Source: Mytilinidion resinicola (Eukaryota; Ascomycota; Dothideomycetes; Mytilinidiales; Mytilinidiaceae). Taken from it: DNA of 64,000 nt. Positions 34,801 to 45,687 of this stretch are shown piece by piece (within the stretch, counting starts at the first letter, position 1; each line of letters begins with the position of its first letter). The translations under genes were made by a program, and so were the position numbers. Where the stretch lies: the NCBI RefSeq assembly GCF_010093595.1, contig NW_022985453.1, positions 848,788-912,787 of the forward strand, written 5' to 3'. The notes under the pieces are model-generated. The model was not told the DNA's origin. It was given only the letters and a program-made list of their open reading frames with translations, and made no database searches.

Positions 34801-36310
34801 CTAGCAGTTTTCTAGTGGAGCGACAAGTCTCAATTTTCTCGAGGCACAAAACTTGGAAAGATTGATTCCAGAATTAAAGGTTCGATGAAAGAAAGGAAGA
34901 GTGAGGTTGGAGGCCCCTTCTTTCTTATATACAGCCGCCTACCGTTTCGCCCACTCGTCGTCATGAAGCCCAGCTTGTCAACCTCGCAATTCCTTCAACC
35001 ACTTGCATCGTAAGGCAGAGTATGGGGACGATTATTGAATTCAGCATCCCAAGATAATGGGTCCGCTAGTGTTCCTAGGCAAAATCGCCCACTTGGTCCT
35101 CTCATCGCCGACCGTGGAGCAGCTTCAATGCACGCGGAAAACGACGCATCGTGAAGTCAGCCACGGCAACCGCTCATCCGACCAATAACTCTTCTCGTTA
35201 TCTCACCGGTATTATTTCGCATCTTTTGGGGACGTCAGTCCTGCGATTTAGGGCATGGCAGCTTTCCAAAACAGCTTCGTGGATCGAATCGCAGCACACC
35301 CTAGGCAAGCATGAGTGCGCCTACGGTAGGCATGTGGCACAGCGGAAGAGTATAATGAGGCTCTGAAGCACATTCAGAGATAGCAGACCGACCAGGTGTT
35401 GGGGTAGCGGTGTCGAAAGGAGTCGCTGGCTACCAGTCCCCGCCCTCCCTTGGACAGAGGAAACTCCATAGGGCACTCGAAGCGGTACGGGCCGTTCGCC
35501 TTACAAGTGAGCGCATGCCTGACTGCATAAGCGTTAGTTGTGGATTGCGCGAGCAGAAACGTCGGGGATGAGCGAGATGCCAGGGTCGGATCTCGCGGCT
35601 ACCTGACCTTGGCTCACTCAAAACTAAAACTAAAGACATACGTGGTGGAGATTGGTCCACGTAGGCCCACCACGATCAGTAGAGAAGGTGATGGAAGGCT
35701 GCGCGATCGATCGTCGTTCGATTGAGAGTCTAGCAGGCAATGTTCGTCAGGCAGCACTCTTACTTGGCCTCAAGATACGAATAGCAATTGAAAGTAGCCA
35801 TACAAGATGCAGTTCAGATATTGCCACCACCAACATATGTCGCTTCAAGGATTGTGCATCGTCGAGGTGAGTCAACGTCGTTAGGGGATGATGGGGAGGG
35901 AAAGACAGGGGGTGTAACACATCGGGAAGCCTCAGCTAGGGGCTTCGGCGGCTGAGGAGTTAAGCAAATCAGCGAAGAGTATGTATGAAAGTCGTTTCTA
36001 TTGGTACTGAAGGCATTTCGGGGGCATTGGAGGTCATGAAATCGATGAGAATCGATCAGAGACACCTCGCTTTCTCTCAGGCTGGATCAAAAGGGACAAA
36101 CTTACGACCGCCTTCAGCACGGTACTCCGATCCAAGCACAACGCATTCCAGAGCAACCCAGCAAATCTTGCGGATAAAGTACATACACTTACTTCTTCAA
36201 CTTAAGGGGAAATACTGGTAAGGCTCTCACTCCACTTCGATCACCCGGTTGAAGTCCTGATATTGTATCTACATTTTAGAACGAAGACGAGGACCGTCAT
36301 AACGTCTGAG
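31830..36310 (-). repeat. Right arm of the large diverged inverted duplication
   Basis: Mirror of 25430-29850, listed there block by block. It carries DUF6594 paralogue B on the minus strand where the left arm carries paralogue A on the plus strand. The outer end (35985-36310) is the inverted copy of repeat X. The section 32300-33300 has no recognisable gene. Confidence 0.85.
33819..34796 (-). CDS. DUF6594-type membrane protein, paralogue B
   Basis: Minus-strand exons 34796-34481, 34413-33921 and 33870-33819 encode about 286 residues. It aligns with paralogue A along its whole length: HEHLAICPES with HQHIAICPQS, YEIQHDLEEKCQEFEEARY as the coil, AALPDPIRFSHNDFH, SIDRDLC, PPMDPFSNLI, FEDKSTQ, then membrane segments INSVLLPLFLAGSIIGLFFV and LAVIVALLLVFSFVAIFFV, and the last exon YAAVLVVFVSGN. 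Both introns sit at the same positions and phases as in A, and the last exon is the same length (52 nt). The two reading frames have stayed open while the flanking DNA diverged, which suggests that selection acted on at least one for some time. Function unknown. Confidence 0.78.
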
Positions 36311-36644
36311 AGGATTTTTGCTACGATCCTAATCGACAGAGCTTAATCTGAGGAGCGCTCCTGGCTCACTCCTCCGTCACCGTCTCAACCTCGATTGTCA
36401 CACTCAAGCAGCAGGGACGGTCTACGTTCAAGGCACCACATCCCACTCCACAACACCCACGACGAGCGCGGACAGCGCAGTATCCGCAGTACAGGGTCTC
36501 TCGGGTATCCTCAATCAGCTTGAAGCGCGATAGCCTGAACTATCGTGATTTTACATCGGTAGCTCCATGCCCGAGCATCACTACCACAGACCAACCACCC
36601 TATCACTCGCTTATAATCCTTTGCATATGTGTGATCTCATGCAT

Positions 36645-36840
36645 TGAGTTTTACGTGAATAAGGACTCGAAGTATGGCAGCTTGTCGTCGCTGCGTCGAG
36701 GTATGACGGAGGGTCGGGGTGGGCGAGGAAGGAAGTTCGACGTCTCTCAGGAGGACCATGAGGGTTTAGTATTCTTGAAAGTCTTATCTAATGGAACGGA
36801 TCTTGCATCAGCATTACGTCGGTTTTTTTGCGAATGAGTG
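36645..36840 (+). repeat. Dispersed direct repeat Y, copy 2
   Basis: Partner of 24510-24710 in the same orientation, with the shared blocks listed there. It precedes the third DUF6594 gene by about 1.5 kb, much as copy 1 precedes paralogue A by about 2.3 kb. Confidence 0.7.
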
Positions 36841-38320
36841 TATAGCGTTAAGAGTTTAAAAACTAATCGAGATGCGGCACATTGACCTCTACAAGGGTCA
36901 ATTGCCTCTCTAGCTCATCATCCGTCTTCTCAAGTGAATGCAATGAACAATCTAGTGGCCTTGATGGTATATATCATCGTTCGGAAGATGGAGACAGTAT
37001 AGGTAGTTGTGCGGTGGATTCTGCCCAGCTGCGGATGGGGTCGCAATGAAGAAGTGAACGTAGAGAGAGTCAAAAACGCTCAGACACCTCTTCCGTGTTA
37101 CCTCTCAGGTAGAACAAGGTACCCTTCACCCACAAGTTGCCTTAGAGATACATACTCGCTTGCTCTAAAATGTGATTGATCAGTCTCAGAACGCTACTAT
37201 CATAAGGCGGTCACAGAACAGCGCCAACATTCGCGCGTTTTCCGGGGTGTTCAGCCCCTGAACAGTTGGTGACTTTTAGACTGACGCTCTCCAAAACATC
37301 TTTCTCCATTTCTTGTTGTCCTCTCGGAGGAGACAACCGTGTGAGACGAAGCTAGCGGCCTTCCTCCAGCATGTCCTTCATCAGCCTCCCACGGTCAAGC
37401 GCTGCTCTCGATCCAAAGAGACATATATGGCTCGTTCATATTCGTTATCGGATTTCTGCGATAGACCACTTGAGGCGATGCTGCCTCCACGACACGCTCG
37501 GCAGTTACCCAATACGCCGGGATTAACTTCCCCCCTCACGAAGTCTCATCGTCGCAACACACCACTTCATCAACAATCCATTCAACAACCGTCATTTATG
37601 CAACTTGGTATGCAATGATACCCTCCTAGCCAGCTCGTGCCGCCCCATCCCCATACTCACCCTTGCGTTGCCCATGGTTGGTAACGATAGGCCGAGACGA
37701 TTCCACTCACGACCTTCCCGACGCTCAAAAATAGCAGCCACACTTTCTCATCCCTCCTTAGTCTCAGGAGCCTCCTCAGGTGTGCGTACTGTGCCGCACG
37801 GGCTATGACTCTTCGTCTTTCTGCCTCATCCGAGGGGCTGCGATAGGTGTTCGACCTCGGAGGATGACCCTATGGTGCAGTGACAGCGCTTACTCCTATC
37901 TTCAAGAGCCTCACGAGGCAGCGGGTGAGGTGGGGATCATATCCAATCCTCGTGAGTTGTTGATGCCGGTAGCTTGGTTCTCTGTCCTTCTCTGTATGTG
38001 AATGGGGCGAAGGACGAAGACGTTGTTCAGAGTCTAGGGTTCAACATACCTATTTTCGTTCTTTCTTGCAGTCTTTCACACTGCCGAGTACTCAGCAGGC
38101 GCTTTGCATTTAGGCAGTTGCCTTTTTGCTGGATTGCTGCGTTGTTTCGAAGTTGGTGTGCTGTTTTTGAGCCGCCGAACTGTCCTACCGGTCGCCGGAT
38201 TGAATATAAATTGATGCGCACATCCATTTGTTCCTTCTTTTATCATACTCATCTCTAGAAAGATTTGAAGACCTCTTTCATCCAGCCCAGCTGTTGTTTC
38301 TTTCTATTCACACTCACAAC
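36841..38320. other. Intergenic before the third DUF6594 gene
   Basis: Frames are short and unconvincing. The right end (about 38200-38320), with TATAAA near 38207 and a C/T-rich leader, is a plausible promoter for the gene starting at 38321. Confidence 0.4.
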
Positions 38321-39335
38321 ATGGGTAATGCTTCTTCGAAGATTACAGTCGACGGGATTGGTCCCTCGTCTGGTGCCGCATCTGCCGATTATTCCCAACG
38401 CCATGTCAAGGGTTACCCCGGCCTTGCACATCTCATGGCCGTCGACCCACATGCCTTTCATGTCCGGGGATATCATACCTCATCAGTTCGTAATATTCTC
38501 TATCTTCAAGCCGAGCTTGGAGAGTTGGAAGAAAAGCTTTTGCAAGCCGAAGTTAAAGATAGCCGAAGCCCCGAAGGTGATGAGTATTCGAAGAAATGGC
38601 ATCGTTTGAGGGACTCATCGGGAAAACAAATTGAGGCTTGGAACGAATTGATGCAGGTATTGCCAAAATATCGTGAGTTGACTGAGTTGGAATCGAGCCT
38701 ATGTCGGACCACTAACGGAAATCTCAGAAAAAGCTATCCTTAGGCATCGTGAATTATACCCAGATGGAGTTAATAAGTTCCACCTCGGCATAGTTCAAAG
38801 CGCTCTCGATAATCGCGAAATCCAGGGCAGGTCCTCCCTTCTTGGGGACGACGCTCGCAACTGGGGCTCTACCCTCAACCCTTCTGGGCATGCGCAGGAC
38901 CTCCTTGCTGTAATCCCGGAGCCGATCGAGAGCTACTTCGTGACGTTACTCAAGGAGACGCTCGTGCCGATATTCTTTCACAGATTCCACTTCCGATACA
39001 AGACTCCCAGCCGACACGGGTTCGTCAGTTACGACGGAAACTGGATTTCGTTCTTGTCAGTACTGATCGGTATTCCTACGCTTGCTTTCGTAACCGTGTT
39101 CTCCTTGAACTCCCTTTACCTTTTTCAGGGAACGAAAGTAAAGCTGCTTGTCGCATCAATCTCGTACTTTGTGTTCTTAGGATGCGTCTGTGTCTTCTTT
39201 GGAGATCGAATCTTTATCGCTACGATCAGCACAGCGTAAGTTTTGTCTCGCCCCCCACCGCCCTTCAGCCCATCTAAGTACTCGCATAGGTTCGTGGCTG
39301 CTCTTGTGGCCTTGATCATGAATAGTAGCAACTAA
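38321..39335 (+). CDS. DUF6594-type membrane protein, paralogue C
   Basis: Exons 38321-38672, 38728-39235 and 39290-39335 encode about 301 residues. The N-terminus MGNASSK fits a myristoylation signal (Gly2, Ser6). Next come GYPGLAHLMAVDPHAFHVRGY and ILYLQAELGELEEKLLQAEV, the 'P-x-L-A..M..D' start and helical coil expected for DUF6594. Membrane segments follow: ISFLSVLIGIPTLAFVTVFS, KLLVASISYFVFLGCVCVFF and, after the last intron, FVAALVALIM. The last intron is in phase 2 after the same Ala codon as in paralogues A and B, which supports common ancestry despite low sequence identity. C looks the most canonical of the three, while A and B are closer to each other. Confidence 0.8.
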
Positions 39336-40260
39336 GGCGCTACTGAATTTCGTGTTGGACAGTACTCCCGTTCTTCCGGCCGTCATCAAGGCTCCTGAGA
39401 GAGATTGAGGTCACCGTTCAGCCTTGCATGGGGCTCACACCGTTGCTCTGCCAACCTTTCCGTTCCGTCTTCCCCGAAAGCCAAAGCTTCGACCCTCACA
39501 CCTGCGGAACCAGGGTCGGACGCTTAGACCATGGTCTTCTGGCTCCAATTTTATTAAGGCAGACAAGGCACCAACATCCACGGTAGAAGGACCGCTCTCA
39601 GATCCGCCTCTCCTTTTCCAATGCTTTCGTCAAATACCGAGCCTCTCGAAGCCCTTCGCGTGTGGATGCATCTTGCTCGGAACTTACTTGTACTGCATAA
39701 GAATACTCGATCCTGAGAACTTCCTCGTGCTCTACGCGATCGAGATACACCCCGAAATGCGACCCATCGCTCGCCCTCGTCGGCAAGTGGAGAGATGCCG
39801 AGTATGCACCTCGAAGCATCCGTACCGTCACCATTGAGTCAATGAATCAGCAACGTCGCTCATCCACAAGGCACACTACAACGTGAAAATACCTTGGACG
39901 AGATTCGTGACCGGAATTGTTCCGTTTGGACAATCTCCTCACGTGGCGTAGGCGTCTCTCCTCCATCATTGGGGCTTCAGGGAGGCTAGCCAGGTCGAAA
40001 TCCCGTTTCAGCCAGGCCATGCACACCGCCTATAGCCCAATGGGCCCCTTCGCTCTCTCGCCTTCTAGTACGTAGACCCAAGCAATGGCCCCCTTACGTT
40101 GCGATGCATGCACCCTCCGATTCGAGGCGGCCTCCCACAACCAATTATTTCGACCACGTAGGGACTACCACTATATGAAGCCTTTCAGAGCCTACGTCTG
40201 CTAGCAAAGCGATATTACTGCTAGATTTTTCCGCACCTATTCGCCCACAGCAAAGGAAAG
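39336..40260. other. Intergenic, no supported gene
   Basis: A 137-codon plus-strand frame at 39424-39837 has no motif and an unlikely composition; I do not call it. The right end precedes the small gene at 40261. Confidence 0.4.
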
Positions 40261-40521
40261 ATGCCTCGAGTCTACCCCGTGTTGCTCCTCCCGCCTCTGA
40301 ACCGTAAGTCACAGCACCGAGAGCAACGTGCGTTATCTGCCGTATGACTGATTCCATGAAACATAGCTCAGGAAGTCAAGGCCGACATAGAGGCCCAGCA
40401 CAGAGCAATTGAGAGCGACAGAGCCGAAAGATATCGTCAAACTATCACGAACGGCACTTCTCCCACAACGCCTTCGACAGCCATCAACCCGCAGCCCTCT
40501 TCCAACTCCACAACTCCTTAG
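40261..40521 (+). CDS. Small spliced gene, 65 residues, unknown
   Basis: Exons 40261-40303 and 40367-40521, with a canonical GTAAGT donor, a CTGAT branch-like motif and a CATAG acceptor; intron 63 nt. The product starts MPRVYPVLLLPP, has a charged helix (QEVKADIEAQHRAIESDRAE) and a Thr/Pro/Ser-rich tail ending SSNSTTP. Without splicing the frame stops within the intron, and the phases close only with the splice. No family recognised. The exon sequence is too short to exclude coincidence; expression data would decide. Confidence 0.4.
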
Positions 40522-41354
40522 CAGTGTCGACAAATCCGAGCTCTAAGAGGACCTGCCAGATCGAAGATATCCCAGGCCACTAAGACATCGCGTCTACAAG
40601 CAGAAGGGCGCTTCTTCTACCTAAATGTTTATCAACATAGCCCAGCATCTGCGTTACACCTCTTCGATCACCCGCTCCCTTGCCACAACCAAGCCTTTCG
40701 AACTGTAGAGCCTCAACCGGTGCGACATCCACGATTTCTCAGCACTCTTCACAACACGATATTGCATTGCGGTCCACAAAAGCGTTCCCTTCTCGCTCTC
40801 TCTCGCTGGCCGCCCACCTCCACGCTGCTGAGAACCTGGCTACCGCTCCAGACCCTTGCCTTAGACCTCAATACCATTCATGCTCTACCGACAATTGTCA
40901 TACATGAACTGTTTCAGGATGCATTTGCGATTCTGCTGAGCAAATGCGCTCGAATCGTTGCTTCGCAGAGAGGATGTCCGGGTCAGATGGTGGCGGGCCT
41001 AGTCCAGTCATTCACGGAGGCCACGTTTTGTTTCCTTGCTTAGTTGCTTATAGAGCTAATATAATAGATCATTCTAAGACCTCTAGAGTCTAATTTTGAA
41101 ATCAGACAAGGCTGCGTGGGTAACGGAAGCGAGGCTGATAAACAAGCCCACTTGAGACACGGTCACTACAAACATAAGAAGCGCCTCCAACTCCCGCGCG
41201 CCCTCTTACATCTGCGAATAAGCTGTATGAGACATATCAAACATACTATTCGGTCGCAAACTCCTTGATACCCGCTTATATGACAGTCGCGAAAGTATGC
41301 ACCCAGCAACACGTCCGTCATCGTTTCCCTCTAGCTTCTATTTCAAGTGCCATC
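40522..41354. other. Intergenic between the small gene and the low-complexity gene
   Basis: Contains a 107-codon frame at 40720-41043 without recognisable features. Around 41040-41100 the DNA is AT-rich. The last 100 bases are the probable leader of the next gene. Confidence 0.35.
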
Positions 41355-42584
41355 ATGCCGCTTTGGGAGAAAAAGACGGGAAAGAATACTACTACTGACA
41401 ATACAAATGAGCCTGGCAATGTCCAACAGCCTGACCCTTCCGGTGAGTAGCCCTCATGCAATCGATCTACACACACTCGGTCTTCCTCTGCCTTGTCAAG
41501 GCAGTGCCATCGCTCACATATGCCCCCACATGAGCAGGACGGCTCATCCGCGCGAACGCTCAGAGGCGCTCCACTAAGACGCCTTGTTTTCAAGAAAGTA
41601 CTAACTCCACGTTCATTCCCAGACACCAACACGAATCCAGACACGATCGCGAACTCAGACCCGAATGCGAATCCAGACCCGAATGCGAAGCAACCTCTTC
41701 CTCAAGACGCCTCAAACGAGACCAGCTCGACCAAAAGCAGCGTAATTTCAGCCATATCGAGAAAAGGAAAGAGGGCCGTGGGCATAGTCAAGGATAATGT
41801 CATTGGCAGTACAAAGACGGCAACAAAAGCCACAATAGGGCTCTTTAGAAGAAAGCGATCCAACTCCAACCCAACCTCGTCGGATAGGTCAAAGAGGATA
41901 CGAGAGGGGGGGAATGCTCCCGCCCCTTCTGCAAATAGCAACAGCCTACTCAGTCCTTCGCACAACGAGAACAGCACCACGAGTGCTCCCAAGACTCCGA
42001 CACCGCCCGCCACGACCGCCGATCCAGCCGATCCAGCTCAGCCAGCCAAAGCGTCGCCCGATTCCACTACCCAAAAGCGACGTTCAGCTTCTCCCATGGA
42101 AGTAGACAAATTCCATTCAGCCCCGAGCTCGCCTAGGTCCAACAAGCAAAGCCGAAACTCTCAAGAGCAGGACAACATCGCGGTCGCGTCTAAAGATGGC
42201 CGCCCTGCTTCTTCGAAGCATGAGACAACCACGGCTGCCGATGCGCTTGGAATTTCGATACCCCGTAAACCTGTTGCTGGTACTGGTACCCAAGCTCTGC
42301 CGCAGGCGCTTGAGTCTTTGCCCCCATATCCGGAGGGAGATGATCGAGATGCGACGGCGGAGCCTTCCATCACCCCTTCACGCGAGACATCTCCGGCGAG
42401 GGATACAGCTGTCAGCGTTGAAGGGAGTAACGAGCTTGGGCAGAAGGATGATGCGGAGGCAGATAAGGGGAATGAGGGTGAAGGACAGGGACACGAGAGC
42501 AAGTCCAGCTCCCCAAAGAGCACCAAGACCGCTTACAAGGACGGGGAAAGCACGGGAGATGGTACGGATGGCGATATCCTGTAA
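41355..42584 (+). CDS. Low-complexity Ser/Pro/Thr-rich hypothetical protein
   Basis: Exons 41355-41442 and 41623-42584 (GTGAGT donor, CTAACT branch, CCCAG acceptor) encode about 349 residues. It opens MPLWEKKTGKNTTT, has DPNANPDPNAK repeats from an 18-bp DNA repeat, one ordered basic amphipathic stretch (KGKRAVGIVKDNVIGSTK, ATIGLFRRKRS), then a long disordered tail rich in Ser, Pro, Asp and Glu with LPPYPEGD. No enzyme motif, signal peptide or membrane segment. The basic stretch could be a nuclear signal or membrane-surface helix (inference only). A truncated paralogue lies at 30474-30770, so it belongs to the duplicated accessory gene set of this region. Confidence 0.6.
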
Positions 42585-42833
42585 CGCAAGCCACAATGTG
42601 CCTCACGAACCCCGGATACTCATTCAGCAGCGTTTGTAGGAGATAGGGAATTGCATTTGATGATTGAATAAGATAGACCACGTGACTTTCATGAAAATTC
42701 TGCTCTCCAATGCTGAACCTGCTATGAGGGACGCTCAACGCCACCGATTCCATGATAACATCATTCGTAAACCACGAAGTCTCAGACAACCTGAGTAAGA
42801 CCTTTCATAAATGCATACCAGAACTTCTCTCCA

Positions 42834-45264
42834 TTACAGACCCCTCGCCTCTTGCAGCTTCAACAACCAACCCTCTGCCTTTCCCATACCCATCCCAGCG
42901 CCCTTGCCCAGTCCCCATGGACCAAAGGACCAAGCTCCGCTGAGTTGCTGTTGGGCCGCTAGCAGCTTGACCCTCGCTGCTTCTCGTAGCTCAGGCTCTA
43001 CTTCGAGCAAGGGGAGGACCTCCGACGCTGCTGCTGACGAAGGAGGAAGTTCAGCACCAAATGGCAGCTCGCTGGGTGCACAGATCGTGTCTGGCGGCGG
43101 CAGGACACCCTCATGAAGATACGCACGGAGATGGCCGACCGTACATAGAGAGGGTGTTGAGATAGAGCAATGCTGCATCCCGTTAGCAATAATCCTCCCC
43201 ACCAAACTCCTCCGCAAGATCTCACAAACTCACCCCAGCCGACTCCTGCGTCAACACCCCACTCCCCTCAAACAAATTCGCCATCTCAAACGCGTTCGTC
43301 AAGGGCGTGACCGGATCCGCCGTATTCCCAATCCACAAACAGGGTGCGACGTCTTCCCACCCATCGGCCCTCGAAATCTATACAGCGGCCGCACGTCCCA
43401 CGCCGTACAGCGCAGCCGCAGCCGCACCCAGATGGCACCGATGGCTGGGCTCAGGGCCACGAGCTCGTTGGCGTAGGCTTCGAAGTCTTTGGAGGTCATC
43501 CAGGTCTGCGAATCGCCGTCCGAGCACATGATAGCGTACTGCGCCGCGTCCTGGTGCTCGTAAACGACGGAGTCGGAGCCGTTGCGGGCGCACGAGAAGT
43601 GGTGCGCTGGGGTGATTAATTCAGCGAATTGGGTGCCGTCGCGGCCCTCGAGGGCGGACATGAGGTCGGCGACGAGAGGGAAGGTGGCGAGGGGGCTGTA
43701 GAGCATGAGGAAAAGGAGCCAGCGGGCATCGCTGTAGGTTATGACTTCTGGCGTGTCGCCGGGGACGGGGAGGGGTTTGTGGTAGAGGGAGTCTACGATG
43801 GTCGCGAGCCGTTTCGCGACATCTGCGGCTGTGGCGTTGGGGGCTGCGAGGGCACACTTCTCGAAGCCGATTGCGGCGCAGGTGGTGTAGAAGTGGGTCA
43901 TTACTTTCTCGGTGTCGTTGAGGTTGTCGGTCCAGAGGGTTTGGAGGTAGTCTTCAGCATCGACAACGCCGTCGAGGATGACGCGACCGACACGAGATGG
44001 ATACATAGACGCGAAGGTGTTTCCCAGGAAGGAACCGTAGGAGAAGCCCCAATACTGAAGCTTTGCGGTGCCGCGGACATAGGGGACGTAGTCGGGCGTG
44101 GAGGGGAGGGCGCAGTAACTGGTCTTGCGGCTGCGTTTGACGGCTGCATCAACGATTTCTTTCGAGATTCGCTGAGTTTCGTAGAACTTCCACTCGTCAT
44201 GCTTCTCTATAATCTCTAGCATGTCGCGGGCTACAGAGGCCGTGGTTAAAAACTTCTTGATATCGTCACCTGACTCGGATTTATGAGAGCAAGAGGTGCC
44301 TAGAGCTTGGTTCATGGCCCACAACCGTCCCAGCGCGGCATCGGAACTGCCAAAGATGCCTTCCTCTGTCTCGCGAAGAAGCCATAACCAGCTCGAGGCA
44401 TCATCTGTGAAGCAGGATGCACCGGGTTTAGTCTCGCCGACGCCACGAGGGTCGAAACCGATAATGTCATAGTACTTCGCTTTCGAATCCTTCTCGGTGG
44501 TGACAGCCGGATCTTCTGCTGAGTCGACAAGTGTCTGAAGAGAGAGACCGGCAGCCGCAACAAATCCAGTCCCTGAGCCACCCGGTCCGCCGGGATTGAT
44601 GAGGATCGGCCCGCCATACCTGGGATCGGAGACGGGAACTTTGGCGGGAACTTTGACAATCCCAAGAGATATTGTTTTGTCTGTGTTGGTGCCGTTCCAG
44701 TAGTCTAGAGGAAGTTCAAGTCTAGCACATTGGAAGCTTTCATAGCAGGGTTTGAACGAGAGGTCCTTGGAAGACTGGAGCTACAAGGCCAGTATGTCAG
44801 TCGGTATCTATTGGAAAAACCTATTGGGGCCCAGGAAGATTCGGATAGAGTCGAAAGCGTTTGCGTTGACATTTTGAAAGTCTGAACCTGGATGCTCCAA
44901 GGAGAACCAACGCAGCCGGGAAATTCAAGGGAAAAGAGGTGAGACAAGGAGATAGGAATACAAGCATCTTCAGAATCAAGAGACACTTCCAACTACATCA
45001 AACGATGAAAACATGGCCATGTGCATGACTTTGCCAGCATATGAGAAACATCCCTCCCGTAGCCCAGCTAAACCCAGCTCCATGCTCCCTCTGCGGACTC
45101 GCTTTGCCACCCAGTCCCCATCGGAAGTCCGGCCACAAGAAAGCTACAGATAAGAACGCAGGAAATGCTATCAACGCAGTCGCATAAAGAGCAACAATTG
45201 GGTCTATTTGGCGCCGCGGGCGACGGGGCGCAGTGCCGAGGTCAGTGGAGATATCGAGCTTCAT
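42834..45264 (-). pseudogene. S33 / TAP-like alpha-beta hydrolase (peptidase) with a probable frameshift
   Basis: The main exon (44780-43234, minus) begins LQSSKDLSFKPCYESFQCARL, typical of fungal tripeptidyl-aminopeptidase-like proteins. It has INPGGPGGSGTGF (oxyanion region), IIGFDPRGVGETKP and the nucleophile elbow WGFSYGSF. It then runs to WDVRPLYRFRGP and KTSHPV, and there the frame is lost: the catalytic-Asp block IGNTADPVTPL continues one base out of phase, near an A3 run at 43337-43339 (+ strand). The last exon (43172-42834) restores the catalytic His in AG-HCS. An alternative 50-nt intron (43427-43378) would keep the frame but delete the conserved WDVRP...SHPV block. An upstream exon from 45264 (MKLDISTDLG, one membrane segment ATALIAFPAFLSVAFLW) may supply a signal anchor; its junction with the main exon could not be settled. 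Sequencing error is possible. Confidence 0.7.
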
Positions 45265-45687
45265 AATGAATTCCGTGTTTGAGAGTAGGGGTTACGCCAT
45301 AAAGAAAATTGCTCTCAAGTGTTGCTTAGGGCGAAGGGGTGGAGTAGGGGTATAGATTTGCTCGAAGGCAGCAGTGTTGTTGGCAGTGAGGTGGCTGTCA
45401 CCCGTCAGCCTCCTTCCCGTATTGGCATCGCGTTTGAGTGTGGGGTCGCTTGGTGATCGTGTTGATCCTTTATAGTGTCTGCCCAATCACATCCAAGATG
45501 TATCTAATATGGTCACGGTAAAGGTTTGTATTCCTTTTGATATATGGAACAGGAGCTTTGACATTTCCAAAAGCTATCTCAAAGGGTTTTATTCAAAACT
45601 CGGTGATTCCCCTTCGTAACTACCCAGGTATGCCGGCCTTCGTAGAAGAGCAACATCGCAGATACCCCGGACATAATTGTCTCAGTC
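45265..45687. other. Intergenic between the peptidase and the F-box-like gene
   Basis: 5' region of the minus-strand hydrolase and 3' region of the minus-strand gene at 45688. A 64-codon minus frame at 45292-45486 has no features that support a gene. Confidence 0.4.

Noticed and set aside
39424..39837. 137-codon plus-strand frame after the third DUF6594 gene
   Set aside because: No motif, no plausible partner exon and no similarity to the other module copies.
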